Shown here: piece by piece, positions 35,686 to 44,695 of the stretch
Layout of the letters: each line of letters begins with the position of its first letter
Position numbering within the stretch: the first letter of the stretch is position 1
Source: an uncultured bacterium
GTDB lineage: Bacteria > Bacillota > Clostridia > UBA1381
Direction: 5' to 3'
Length of the DNA: 64,000 nucleotides
Assembly: GCA_905215805.1 (NCBI GenBank)
Contig: CAJMRL010000003.1
Span: forward strand, 62,001 to 126,000
The notes under the pieces: model-generated
The model's database searches: none
Told to the model about the DNA's origin: nothing
Seen by the model: only the letters and a program-made list of their open reading frames with translations
Program-made: the position numbers and the translations under genes

Positions 35686-37071
35686 ATGTCTGATTATATA
35701 ACGACATATACAAAGGTGCATTTTAATCCGCTTTCTCCCAATATGGAGGATATACATATAGAGGATATAGCTCATGCGCTTTCTCTTATGACGCGGGCAA
35801 ACGGGCATTTTCCTGAATTTTATTCTGTAGCTCAGCATTGTATTCACTGCGCTAAGGAAGCGATGGCGCGCGGCGGAAGTCCGAGAGAGATAATGCTTTG
35901 TCTTCTCCATGATTCCGCTGAGGCATATATGGCGGATGTAACGCGTCCGGTTAAAGATATGGTAAAGGGCTACCGTGAGGCAGAGCGTCGCTTGCTTAAT
36001 ATGATATGCGAAAAATATATGCGTATTGCTCCTGATGAAAGGGAAAAGGCATATGCGCGCAAGATTGACGATACATTGCTTTACCATGAATTTTATCATT
36101 ATATGGGCGAAAAAATTATGGACAAGGCGCCTGAAATTTATTCTTTTCCAGAATTTGTGACAGTACCGTTTAAAGAGGCGGAAAAGGAATATCTTGATAT
36201 TTTTTATGAGTGCCGCAATAAGCTTGAAAAAATGCGAAAAATACGAATGATAGGCGTTGATCTTGACGGTACGCTGTTAAACGATAAAAAACATATTTCC
36301 GAGCGTACAATGGCGGCTTTGAAAAAAGCGGAGCAAAGAGGTATAGAGATAGTTCCGTCCACAGGCAGATCATTCCCGCTTATCCCGCATTTCATAAAGG
36401 AGCTGCCGGGGGCGCATTATTTTGTAACTACAAACGGCGCAGCGGTATACAGCTCCGATGGGGAATCCATAGTTAAAAATGAAATGAGCGGTTCTGACGC
36501 TGCTGATATTATAAGTATGCTTGTTGATGAGCTTGGCGCGTTCGCCTGCGTATTCAGCGGCGGTAAATATATAGCCCAGCCTAAGCATGGTATAAAATTA
36601 GGCTCTGTGCCTATAGAAAGCATGATACCTCCGTATGCGAGCAATTATTTTAACAGCGGAAATCTAAATATGGTGGAAAGCGTAGCCGATGCTGTAAGAG
36701 ACTCCGAGGCTGAAATTGTAACGGTGGATCTGCATGAGCTTTCAGAAGACAAAAGAAAATATATAATGGAAAAATTACATGATTTTCCCGGGCTTATATG
36801 TGTTTACGGAAGTCCGTTTAATATGGATATTACCCGTAAGGACGCTACAAAAGGAAACGGCTTGCTTAAGCTTGGGGAAATACTGGGTATAGGCAGGGAT
36901 GAAATACTTGCCTGCGGCGACAGCGGAAACGACGCTGATATGATAAGGCTTGCCGGATTCGGAGCCGCTATGGCTAATGCAGATGAATTCGCAAAGGGCG
37001 CTGCGGATTTCGTCACTCTCTCAAATGAGGAGGACGGAGTGGCAGAGATAATTGAAAAATATATTTTGTAA
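35686..37071 (+). CDS. Fusion of YfbR-like HD phosphohydrolase and Cof-type HAD phosphatase
   Basis: 461 residues with two enzymes in one frame. Residues 1-180 form an HD domain: 'YSVAQHCIHCA' (His51), 'CLLHDSAEAYMADVTRP' (His75, Asp76) and Asp129 would bind the metal. The order resembles YfbR-type 5'-deoxynucleotidases. Residues 186-461 form a Cof/HAD-IIB phosphatase: 'IGVDLDGTLL' (nucleophile Asp192, Asp194), 'VPSTGRSF', and 'ACGDSGNDADM' near 400. An internal Met188 lies at the junction but no ribosome binding site precedes it. A role in nucleotide or sugar-phosphate clean-up is inferred. Confidence 0.87.
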   Translation: MSDYITTYTKVHFNPLSPNMEDIHIEDIAHALSLMTRANGHFPEFYSVAQHCIHCAKEAMARGGSPREIMLCLLHDSAEAYMADVTRPVKDMVKGYREAERRLLNMICEKYMRIAPDEREKAYARKIDDTLLYHEFYHYMGEKIMDKAPEIYSFPEFVTVPFKEAEKEYLDIFYECRNKLEKMRKIRMIGVDLDGTLLNDKKHISERTMAALKKAEQRGIEIVPSTGRSFPLIPHFIKELPGAHYFVTTNGAAVYSSDGESIVKNEMSGSDAADIISMLVDELGAFACVFSGGKYIAQPKHGIKLGSVPIESMIPPYASNYFNSGNLNMVESVADAVRDSEAEIVTVDLHELSEDKRKYIMEKLHDFPGLICVYGSPFNMDITRKDATKGNGLLKLGEILGIGRDEILACGDSGNDADMIRLAGFGAAMANADEFAKGAADFVTLSNEEDGVAEIIEKYIL

Positions 37072-37171
37072 TAGATGTGAAAAAAGCTTCATATACTTTC
37101 CTATATGAGATGATGCGTAGGATAAGCTTCGCATTATCATTGCTGTAAGACGGCAGAATGGAGGAGGGTAT

Positions 37172-38527
37172 ATGCGGCTTTTTTTATTGCTTGCGTTTAT
37201 GCTGTGTACGGGCATATGCGCTCATGCTGATGAGGATGAGCTGCGCGGAGTATGGGTGTCATCGGTGTATAATATGGATTATCCCGTCAAGCCGACCGGG
37301 GACGCCGGTGAGCTGCGGAATATGGCGGATGAAATCGTGGATAACTGCGCTGAAATCGGGATAAATGCTGTATTTTTGCAGGTACGCCCCATGTGCGATG
37401 CGTTGTATAAATCGGAGATATTCCCTTGGAGTGAATATCTTACAGGCAAACAGGGGACAGCTCCTTCCGACGGCTTCGATCCGCTGGATTATTGGATAAA
37501 AAAATGTCATGAGAAAAATATTGAGCTGCACGCGTGGATAAATCCGTACAGGATAGCAAAGGACGGCGGAGCTGAGAATTTAAGCGCAAATAATCCTGCA
37601 AGACTTCACCCCGATTGGACAGTTGAAAGTGAGGGAGGACTGTATTTTGATCCCGGTGAGCCTGAGGTAAGACGGCTTGTGACAGACGGCGCTTGCGAAA
37701 TTGCTGAAAATTATGATGTTGACGGCATACATCTTGACGATTATTTTTATCCTTCACAGGATTTTGATGATGCGGAAAGCTTTGCCCGGTACGGCGGAGG
37801 CATGGCAATAGATGATTGGAGAAGGTCAAACACTGAAACGCTTATAAAGGAAATGGGCGAGGAGATTCACAGGATAAAAAAAGATATAAGCTTCGGCGTA
37901 AGTCCATGCGGAATATGGGCAAACAAAAGCGATATGGAGGAAGGCTCCGATACCTCCGGCAACAGCGCCTACAAGGATATGTATGCCGATACGCTCAAAT
38001 GGGCAAGGGACGGTATTATAGATTATATCGCTCCTCAAATTTACTGGTACAGCGGCTATGAGCCGGCTGATTATACGGTTCTTTTGAATTGGTGGAGCGA
38101 AAAGCTTTCCGGCTGTGATACAAAGCTTTATATAGGTCTTGCGGATTACAGGCTTGACGCTTATGGTGAAAATAAGGAGAGTCCATGGTATGACGGCAAC
38201 GAAATTGCAAGGCAGATGGATATGAACAGCAATAATGAAAAGGTGTCGGGCGAGATTCATTTCAGATACGGAAGTCTGCTTCAATATGATTCTCTGAGGG
38301 AAAAGGTGAGAGCAAAATATACATCCGATACCGCTGAGTCGGAGAAGGATACGGACAGTGAAGTGTGCCTGTATATTTATCTTAACAGCATGGGCGCGCC
38401 TGTGTATATATGGAAGGACGAGGGCGGCTTTGATATGGAAAAATGCCGCGCACACAGTGTAAACGGCGCTGTAAGCGTAAGATGGGTCAGAGCCTGCGAC
38501 GGTGAGGAAATACGTGAGAATTTATGA
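37172..38527 (+). CDS. Secreted glycoside hydrolase, family 10-like (GHL10/DUF187)
   Basis: 451 residues with a signal peptide (1-20). 'LRGVWVSSVYNMDYP', 'FLQVRPMCDALY', 'LHAWINPYRI' and 'VDGIHLDDYFYP' are signatures of the GHL10 barrel (PF02638). The acidic residues in 'DGIHLDDY' are likely catalytic. Members cleave glycans, possibly peptidoglycan or wall polymers. A C-terminal extra domain of about 90 residues follows the barrel. GGAGGAGGG precedes the ATG. It is about 100 bases after the HD-HAD gene without a clear terminator. Confidence 0.87.
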   Translation: MRLFLLLAFMLCTGICAHADEDELRGVWVSSVYNMDYPVKPTGDAGELRNMADEIVDNCAEIGINAVFLQVRPMCDALYKSEIFPWSEYLTGKQGTAPSDGFDPLDYWIKKCHEKNIELHAWINPYRIAKDGGAENLSANNPARLHPDWTVESEGGLYFDPGEPEVRRLVTDGACEIAENYDVDGIHLDDYFYPSQDFDDAESFARYGGGMAIDDWRRSNTETLIKEMGEEIHRIKKDISFGVSPCGIWANKSDMEEGSDTSGNSAYKDMYADTLKWARDGIIDYIAPQIYWYSGYEPADYTVLLNWWSEKLSGCDTKLYIGLADYRLDAYGENKESPWYDGNEIARQMDMNSNNEKVSGEIHFRYGSLLQYDSLREKVRAKYTSDTAESEKDTDSEVCLYIYLNSMGAPVYIWKDEGGFDMEKCRAHSVNGAVSVRWVRACDGEEIRENL

Positions 38528-38535
38528 TATTGATA

Positions 38536-38564
38536 TTGAATTTTGGCGTGAACGGTGCTATAAT
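38536..38564 (+). promoter_or_regulatory. Promoter of the flavoprotein gene
   Basis: TTGAAT (38536-38541), 17-base spacer, TATAAT (38559-38564). Confidence 0.7.
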
Positions 38565-38598
38565 AATATAAGATAAAATATGAAAGGAAGTAGTTATA

Positions 38599-39219
38599 AT
38601 GAAAGTAATTCTTGTAAACGGAAGTCCTCATAAGGAGGGCTGTACATATACCGCTTTAAGCGAGGCTGCGAAAGCTCTTAACAGCAACGGTATCGAAACT
38701 GAGATCTTTCATCTCGGAACAGAGCCTGTTGCGGGCTGTATAGCTTGCGGAGCCTGTTCAAAGACCGGAAAGTGCATATATAACGACCCTGTGAATGAGT
38801 TCGTTGAAAAGGCAAAGGACGCCGACGGATTTATTTTCGGCTCGCCCGTATATTATTCCGGAATGTCGGGACAGCTTTGCTCGTTCATGGACAGGGCGTT
38901 TTACAGCGGCGGAAAGTATATGGCAGGAAAGCCGGCAGCCGCTGTAGTAAGCTGCCGCAGAGGCGGAGCTACAGCTACATTTGAGCAGATAAACAAGTAT
39001 TTCATGATTACAAATATGCCTGTTGTATCCTCACAGTATTGGAATCAGGTTCATGGAAATACTCCTGACGAGGTAAAGCAGGATCTGGAGGGCTTGCAGA
39101 CTATGCGCACCTTGGGAGCTAATATGGCGTGGCTGCTGAAGTGTATCGAAGCCGGCAAAAAGGCAGGAATTGAAATGCCTGCGCGCGAAACGCCTATAAA
39201 GACGAATTTTATAAGATAA
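38599..39219 (+). CDS. NADPH-dependent FMN reductase-like iron-sulfur flavoprotein
   Basis: 206 residues of flavodoxin fold. 'VNGSPHKEGCTYTAL' binds FMN phosphate, 'CIACGACSKTGKC' has the CX2CX2CX5C spacing expected for a [4Fe-4S] cluster in the ISF family, and 'GSPVYYSGMSGQL' is the second flavin loop. The family moves electrons in anaerobes, for example in detoxifying oxygen or peroxide. GAAAGGAAG precedes the ATG. Monocistronic with its own promoter and terminator. Confidence 0.88.
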   Translation: MKVILVNGSPHKEGCTYTALSEAAKALNSNGIETEIFHLGTEPVAGCIACGACSKTGKCIYNDPVNEFVEKAKDADGFIFGSPVYYSGMSGQLCSFMDRAFYSGGKYMAGKPAAAVVSCRRGGATATFEQINKYFMITNMPVVSSQYWNQVHGNTPDEVKQDLEGLQTMRTLGANMAWLLKCIEAGKKAGIEMPARETPIKTNFIR

Positions 39220-39220
39220 A

Positions 39221-39250
39221 AAACAAGCTGCCAAAAAGGCAGCTTGTTTT
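39221..39250. terminator. Bidirectional terminator
   Basis: AAACAAGCTGCC (39221-39232) pairs with GGCAGCTTGTTT (39238-39249), with T-rich ends on both strands, between two converging genes. Confidence 0.9.
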
Positions 39251-39256
39251 TTTCTG

Positions 39257-41563
39257 TCATTCAGCGTCAGCCTGAGCTTCGGCTTCAGGCATAGCATCGT
39301 CAAATTGATCGAAATCCATATCCGAGGACATGTCTATTTCTTCATTGGCAATCTCCGGAATGTAGTTTATAAGATTAATAAATGCGTCGTCGCTTATTTG
39401 GTAATCCCCCGCCATAAGGTCGTTGAAGTATGCTTCGGCTATTTGTTTTGCAGAACGCTTAAAAGAACCTCCGCACATATAATCTATAAGCTTTCCTTCG
39501 GCTGATGAATCATTAAGCAGGATATCGCCTACGGCGTTTATTTCAGAGCTATATTGATTTTCATCTAAGCTGAGGTATATTGAAAATACCTGTGCATTCG
39601 GTATCTCGGCTTTTGCCGCTGACGCTCCCGCTGCTTCAACATACTGCTCTCCATGCCATACCCTACTGTCAGCCTTTATAAGGTATGCTGTGGTTGCGTC
39701 ATCATTAAATGTCACAGCTCTTCCGTATTCATCATCCGGCTTGTCAAGAGCTATGTTTTCAAGAAGCTTTGTGTTTACGGCTGTAAGTACGCGTATACCT
39801 GAGCTGCCGGAAAGGTTAAGCTGTCCGCCGATGGTCTTGCCCTGACACCATACTGCATATATGCGCTTCTGCATATCTGATGAGTATTCCTGAACAGTGT
39901 CAAGAGGAATCTTGCTTCCGAACGGATAAACAGCATCGCAGCTGTATGATATTGTTTCATAGTCTGAATCCTCAGATACAAATGCCAGTCCTATATATCC
40001 GGCATAATCTGTATTTTCTTCTTCTACAAGAGACTCTACTGCCGAAAGATCAGGAACAGTGACAGTCTGGTCATCGTTTATTGTATACTGATATTCAATC
40101 GAAGGTGCGTCCGACTCAGTAAATGCGTTGTGGTAATTGGAATAAATATCCATTGTAGTCGTGCCGTGAACCGGCATATTGTTTTCTACATCAAGTACCC
40201 ACTGGTTAATATGAGATCCTCCGAGAAAATCGTTTGCATCGCTTGTGCGTGGGGTTGTTCCGGCAAAATCATATCCATTGGGAGACCATTGATTTGTTAC
40301 ATCTGAATAAGCGGTGTTTGCTAGTGAGGAGGACTTCTCTATTGTTATTCTGTCATATATATCGGGAGCTCCGGCGTCATATACTGGCTGAATAACAGGG
40401 ATATCAGGGCTTGTTTTATCTCCTACTGCTTTTTCCCAGTTATAGAAGCAATTTCTTATTGTTACATAAGTTCTAGTAGTTAAAGACATATCTACATAGC
40501 TGGCAATACCACCCAAATTGACATTATGTGTGGCTGTTGCAAGTGATTCTATTAGTCCTGAAAAATGGCATCTTTCAATTAAATTATTATCACCATCATT
40601 AATTCTGCATACGATTCCTCCGGCACGAACATTTCCGCCGCCCAGCAAAGGAACATCAGTAACAATTTCGCTGCTTACAAAAGTACTGCAAAAAGAGTCC
40701 ATAATAGAAGAACTATCTTCCATCATTCCGACAAGACCACCGACATATGCGACCTTCCCGGAAAGTACAGGAAGTACTATATTTGAGTCAACATATGCAG
40801 AACCTTTGCCTTTGGTTACTCCATCGCCGATAGCTCTTGAATATTCAAGAGTAGAAGACTGCATGTCGCCGACGAGTCCTCCGATGTAATAACCATCTCC
40901 GCCTAATACCGAAAGACCTTCACTGTTGTGCACATATACATTTGTATAATTGGCTTCACAATTATACAGAGTAGAGTTTTGTACGGCTCCCGCTATTGAG
41001 CCGCCAGTTGCTCCGCCCGATGTAATGAGAGTAATAACAGAACCGCCGGAAATAATTTGCAGATTACTGTTTTTTATTGTGATATTATAAATGTTAGAAT
41101 CTATAGCCTGAGATACGAGAATACCTCCGACCATAACGGAATCAACATCAGCGCCGTCAATTGTTAAATTTCTAATGGTAGCTCCTTTTGTAAAAGCAAA
41201 AAGACCGCTGTTAGCTCCTCCTGTTATGCCTCCCGCGCTATCAAAATTATATATAGTATGTCCGTTTCCGTCAAAAGTTCCGGCAAATGGATGTTCTGAA
41301 TTAGAAGCAATATTTATTTGACTTTTATAAGTGGCAGGAATTATAATGTCATTGTCTAACATATATTTATATGTAAGTGTGGGGTGGCCTGCTGTCTTTG
41401 TAAGCTCTGACAACGCTACAAGTTGGTCAGCATTTGATATATGATAGTATCCGTCCTCTCTGTAATCACCAAATTCCTCCGCATAAGCCGTTCCTGTCGG
41501 CAGAACGACTAACGAGCAAATAATACCCAGGGACACAACCAAAGAAATCAATTTTTTTAACAT
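39257..41563 (-). CDS. Secreted beta-helix (GLUG-like) surface protein
   Basis: 768 residues with a signal peptide (about 1-28, ending AYA). The N-terminal 380 residues contain repeated 'GGLVGMM', 'GGILVSQ' and 'GSIAGAVQNSTLYNCEA' type turns, typical of right-handed beta-helix proteins with GLUG repeats; 'FAGTFDGNGHTIYNF' opens the helix. The C-terminal part is globular with a Glu/Ala tail, and no SLH or sortase signal is visible. ATG 41563 is preceded by GAGGTG. It is the last of three genes with the SLH protein and the 57-aa peptide. Codon use in about 40440-41400 is more AT-rich than around it. Adhesion is a guess. Confidence 0.8.
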   Translation of the reverse strand: MLKKLISLVVSLGIICSLVVLPTGTAYAEEFGDYREDGYYHISNADQLVALSELTKTAGHPTLTYKYMLDNDIIIPATYKSQINIASNSEHPFAGTFDGNGHTIYNFDSAGGITGGANSGLFAFTKGATIRNLTIDGADVDSVMVGGILVSQAIDSNIYNITIKNSNLQIISGGSVITLITSGGATGGSIAGAVQNSTLYNCEANYTNVYVHNSEGLSVLGGDGYYIGGLVGDMQSSTLEYSRAIGDGVTKGKGSAYVDSNIVLPVLSGKVAYVGGLVGMMEDSSSIMDSFCSTFVSSEIVTDVPLLGGGNVRAGGIVCRINDGDNNLIERCHFSGLIESLATATHNVNLGGIASYVDMSLTTRTYVTIRNCFYNWEKAVGDKTSPDIPVIQPVYDAGAPDIYDRITIEKSSSLANTAYSDVTNQWSPNGYDFAGTTPRTSDANDFLGGSHINQWVLDVENNMPVHGTTTMDIYSNYHNAFTESDAPSIEYQYTINDDQTVTVPDLSAVESLVEEENTDYAGYIGLAFVSEDSDYETISYSCDAVYPFGSKIPLDTVQEYSSDMQKRIYAVWCQGKTIGGQLNLSGSSGIRVLTAVNTKLLENIALDKPDDEYGRAVTFNDDATTAYLIKADSRVWHGEQYVEAAGASAAKAEIPNAQVFSIYLSLDENQYSSEINAVGDILLNDSSAEGKLIDYMCGGSFKRSAKQIAEAYFNDLMAGDYQISDDAFINLINYIPEIANEEIDMSSDMDFDQFDDAMPEAEAQADAE

Positions 41564-41573
41564 AATAATCACC

Positions 41574-41747
41574 TCAATTCAAAACTTCAGGAGCGGTTAT
41601 TGTAACAGAAATACCCGCATTAGCCTTGTTAAATTCAGTATCGTCAAGTGTTCCTTCACCATCATCAAGAGATGAAGGTCCAAGAGTAATATCCTCATCA
41701 TCGAACATAAGTATCTCAATAAGAGGTACTGCATATTTCTTTTTCAT
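41574..41747 (-). CDS. 57-residue acidic peptide, unknown
   Basis: Starts 'MKKKYAVPLIEILMFDDED', then an acidic, Gly- and Asp-rich middle, ending 'AGISVTITAPEVLN'. There is no signal peptide and no Cys. The start with GAGGAAG six bases upstream is ATG 41747, not the in-frame 41768. It lies 17 bases after the SLH gene and 10 bases before the beta-helix gene, so it is certainly cotranscribed. The 'KKKY..P.IE...F..ED' opening recalls small genes of unknown role in gut Clostridia. A precursor-like or chaperone role cannot be told apart. Confidence 0.65.
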   Translation of the reverse strand: MKKKYAVPLIEILMFDDEDITLGPSSLDDGEGTLDDTEFNKANAGISVTITAPEVLN

Positions 41748-41764
41748 AATAAACTTCCTCCATG

Positions 41765-42421
41765 TCAATTGTATATAGGCGACCAGACAGAGCCATCTTC
41801 GTCTATTACAGGCTCAAGGTGTTTTGCAGTCTCAAAACGCATATCACAGCGGTAAAGTATAGCAATAAATTCCTTTCTTGATATAGCGTCATGGGGTCTG
41901 AATTTTCCGTTGTCGCCATTCACAAGACTAAGCTCTGCGAATGCGCCGACACAGCCGCGCGCCCAGTCCGATATTTCATCAATATCAGAAAAAATCTGAC
42001 AGGCTTCCTCATCCTCTTCAATAGAAAGTATTCTTCCCATAGCCGCCACCGCCTCTTCGCGGGTCACATTATCATGCGGGCGGAAACGTTCACCATCGCC
42101 GTTCATAATATTTGCAGCGCTCATATAGCATACGTCCGCATAAAACCAGTCGGATTCGTCGGCATCGGTATATGTGTAAGTTTCACCGTTTTCGGCAAAT
42201 AATTCATTTTGGCGGGCATATCTCGCCAATACAGCCGCCTGTTCGGCACGGGTCATGTATCCATCGGGATAGATTTTTCCGTCACTGCCGTTTATGATAC
42301 CGCTTTCAACTGCCCAGCTCATGCTTTCGTATGACCAATCATACGGCATATCGCTGTATTCGGCATACGCTGTAACGGAAAATAAAAGTAAAAATAACGA
42401 TAAAATTATTGATTTACGCAT
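41765..42421 (-). CDS. Stand-alone SLH-domain protein
   Basis: 218 residues: signal peptide (1-20, ending AYA) and three SLH repeats only ('GIINGSDGKIYPDGYMTRAE', 'IMNGDGERFRPHDNVTREE', 'LVNGDNGKFRPHDAISRKE'). With nothing after the third repeat, it may act as a wall-anchoring adaptor for a partner such as the beta-helix protein encoded in the same operon, which has no anchor of its own. First gene of the three-gene minus-strand operon. Confidence 0.88.
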   Translation of the reverse strand: MRKSIILSLFLLLFSVTAYAEYSDMPYDWSYESMSWAVESGIINGSDGKIYPDGYMTRAEQAAVLARYARQNELFAENGETYTYTDADESDWFYADVCYMSAANIMNGDGERFRPHDNVTREEAVAAMGRILSIEEDEEACQIFSDIDEISDWARGCVGAFAELSLVNGDNGKFRPHDAISRKEFIAILYRCDMRFETAKHLEPVIDEDGSVWSPIYN

Positions 42422-42593
42422 AGCTTAGCCTTCTCCTTAATTTAAATTTATAAAAAGGCTGCTGTCATGGTGGAACTATACAACGTTGATGTGAAAAAGT
42501 TAAAAAATTAGATAAAAATGTAAGTAAAGAGTATATATGGTGTATAAAATTTAAAAGAATATAATTAGAGCGGCGATAGTGTACTAAATAGTA

Positions 42594-42602
42594 CCCCCCC
42601 CC
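42594..42602. repeat. Nine-base C homopolymer beside a palindrome
   Basis: Nine consecutive C residues in an AT-rich region, within the 255-base leader of the minus-strand SLH operon (nine G in the RNA). Such tracts slip during replication. Confidence 0.75.
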
Positions 42603-42682
42603 ACATTTATACGATATTTAGCATATGGTGTGAATACCGTTTTCATAATATACACGCTCTCTTTTAAATATTTCGTATTTAT

Positions 42683-42711
42683 ATATTAACATATAAATAT
42701 GAAAATGTCAA
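42683..42711 (-). promoter_or_regulatory. Promoter of the SLH/peptide/beta-helix operon
   Basis: On the minus strand a perfect TTGACA (42706-42711), 17-base spacer, TAATAT (42683-42688). This gives a leader of about 255 bases that includes the C9 tract. Confidence 0.6.
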
Positions 42712-42813
42712 TCTTTAATAGCTATTTTTACATATAAGATAAAAATATGGTAGTTGACCTTGCAATATTGCGTAAAAGACTTGACCGGAGTCATGAAAGC
42801 AGGGATATTTTGC

Positions 42814-42842
42814 TTGACGATAAAAGTAAAATATAGTATAAT
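42814..42842 (+). promoter_or_regulatory. Promoter of the tandem stalk-domain genes
   Basis: TTGACG (42814-42819), 17-base spacer, TATAAT (42837-42842). Confidence 0.75.
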
Positions 42843-42889
42843 TATTATAGAAAAATGGAAGAAGTATTTATTTTAGGGGAGGTGTCGAT

Positions 42890-44671
42890 ATGTTAAAGAA
42901 GCTGATGCTTACAGCGGCGGCAATGCTGCTCATGTTTGGAACGACAGCCAATGCACAGTATTATCAGGACAGGTATTATGACAGAAAAAATGCGGTGCTT
43001 AAGGACGGAACGGCATATGTAGGCGCTTATTGGGATGATTGGTTTTATATGGATTGTGAGGGAGAAGAGGAAAGTGCAACGCTTTCATTTAAGGGAAATA
43101 GTCTTACTGTTACGGCGGATTCGGATAAGGCGGAGTTTAACGGTAGCAGTATAACCTTAACCAATATACCCTATATGAACGGCAAATATGTAATGCTTCC
43201 TGTCAGGGAGATCGTTGAGCTTTTTGGCGGATATGTGCATTATGAGGATGAAACGGGGGACGTCGTAGCCGAATGTGGACGCGATATTATAAAGGAGAGC
43301 GGCACGCTTGGCGACAGCTATAACAATTGGAGCATAACGATGCCGGAGGGATTTTATCATTATTCGGATTCGGTCGATTCAAGTACGGTGTATTTCGATA
43401 ATTTTAACGGCGTGCGTATAAGCGTGATGATGGCAAAGGATAGTAATCATGAACCAGATTCGTTAAATATTGAAGATTATCTTTATAGACGTGAAATTAT
43501 AAAAAAAGAGGACGAAAATAATAATTATACCCAGTATATTGTAGAAGGAAAGGTATATTCGAATCCTACGCCGGAAAATCGTACATTACTTAATAGCATA
43601 ATGGACAGCTTTAAACCGTATTTTTCAGATTATGCCGTTGATATAAGTAATATCAATGAAGACAGAACTGCATGGAAATACAGTAACATTGAAGAAGGGA
43701 TATCATTTGATATACCGCTTTCATGGGACGATGATTACAATCTATCCTCATATTCAGAAGGATACATAAGAAATAGTCCTAATGTATCAGTATTTAAAGT
43801 TATAAATTCAGGATTTAATGATTTACCGCATATCATAATGAAAACATCATTTATAAAAAATGTTTCAGCTGAGGAATTTATTGATACATTTAAGAAGGAT
43901 GCGAAATATGTTTCGGCTGAGGTAGATCCGGTGTTTGAGAATGTAAAAATAGGCGACATAGATGCTTATAGACTTGAATATCAATACGATTCAGAGAGCA
44001 GCACAAATGTACCTAATGTTTGTATTATATGCGATGACGGGAATAATGTTCATTTATTTAATTTCGATTTACTCTTTGTAAATAATATGGAGATACAGGA
44101 AACGAAGCAGAAGATGGATGATATTATTGAAAAAATATTGTCAACTTTAAAATTTTATGAGCCGGAGGGAAATGGAAATATATATTTTACAACGGACATG
44201 GATATGACAGAAGAAATAGATGTTAACGGATTTAAATTTAGCGTACCGAAAAGACTCTTGTTAGGTACAGGGAACAATTCAGCAATTCTATTTTTAAATA
44301 ACAGCAACATAGATATTTATAATATATTGTCCGTTGATACAACAGCGGTAATAAGTTGTTATGATGACATAGAATACACAGAGTTTATTGAAAATTTAAA
44401 AAATAATCCCAATGTATCGTATTTTGAAGATATGGGTGAATTTAATATAGAAGGGAAAAATTATAATAAATGTAATTTTATTTTAACTAATGAAAAGGAA
44501 GGGTCATCTGATGGGTATGTTTTTATGTTGACCAGTAAAAAAATTAATAAAGGTACTGTATATTATGATGGCGAGAAATATGTTGTTGCAGTAATAGTTT
44601 TTAACGAAAATGCAGATACGGATTCACAGTATGTAAAAGATTTGCAGGCGGTAATTAATTCGGTGCATTGA
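42890..44671 (+). CDS. Stalk-domain surface protein, copy 1 of a tandem pair
   Basis: 593 residues: signal peptide (1-22, ending ANA), a stalk-type domain (about 60-125, 'VMLPVREIVELFGGYV'), then three beta-rich modules opening 'NNWSITMPEGFY', 'GISFDIPLSWDD' and 'NGFKFSVPKRLL'. The same modules recur elsewhere in the window. Codons 37-248 are identical in DNA to copy 2 at 44804-45439, while the C-terminal half differs and is AT-richer (for example 43740-44640). GGGGAGGTG precedes the ATG. Function unknown; surface binding or sensing is inferred. Confidence 0.78.
   Translation: MLKKLMLTAAAMLLMFGTTANAQYYQDRYYDRKNAVLKDGTAYVGAYWDDWFYMDCEGEEESATLSFKGNSLTVTADSDKAEFNGSSITLTNIPYMNGKYVMLPVREIVELFGGYVHYEDETGDVVAECGRDIIKESGTLGDSYNNWSITMPEGFYHYSDSVDSSTVYFDNFNGVRISVMMAKDSNHEPDSLNIEDYLYRREIIKKEDENNNYTQYIVEGKVYSNPTPENRTLLNSIMDSFKPYFSDYAVDISNINEDRTAWKYSNIEEGISFDIPLSWDDDYNLSSYSEGYIRNSPNVSVFKVINSGFNDLPHIIMKTSFIKNVSAEEFIDTFKKDAKYVSAEVDPVFENVKIGDIDAYRLEYQYDSESSTNVPNVCIICDDGNNVHLFNFDLLFVNNMEIQETKQKMDDIIEKILSTLKFYEPEGNGNIYFTTDMDMTEEIDVNGFKFSVPKRLLLGTGNNSAILFLNNSNIDIYNILSVDTTAVISCYDDIEYTEFIENLKNNPNVSYFEDMGEFNIEGKNYNKCNFILTNEKEGSSDGYVFMLTSKKINKGTVYYDGEKYVVAVIVFNENADTDSQYVKDLQAVINSVH
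42998..43633 (+). repeat. 636-bp exact direct repeat, copy A
   Basis: Base-for-base identical to 44804-45439 at a constant offset of 1806, checked by reading both copies. The flanks on both sides diverge, so the identity is a patch inside an older duplication. Confidence 0.93.
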
Positions 44672-44695
44672 TGATAATTTAGGGGAGGTGTCGAT

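Larger units (their letters stand above)
42422..42889. other. 468-base divergent intergenic region with C9 tract
   Basis: It separates two surface-protein operons. It holds a minus promoter (42683-42711), a plus promoter (42814-42842), a perfect palindrome GTACTA-AA-TAGTAC (42581-42594) and a run of nine C residues (42594-42602) directly after it. The remainder is AT-rich without ORFs. Confidence 0.7.
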
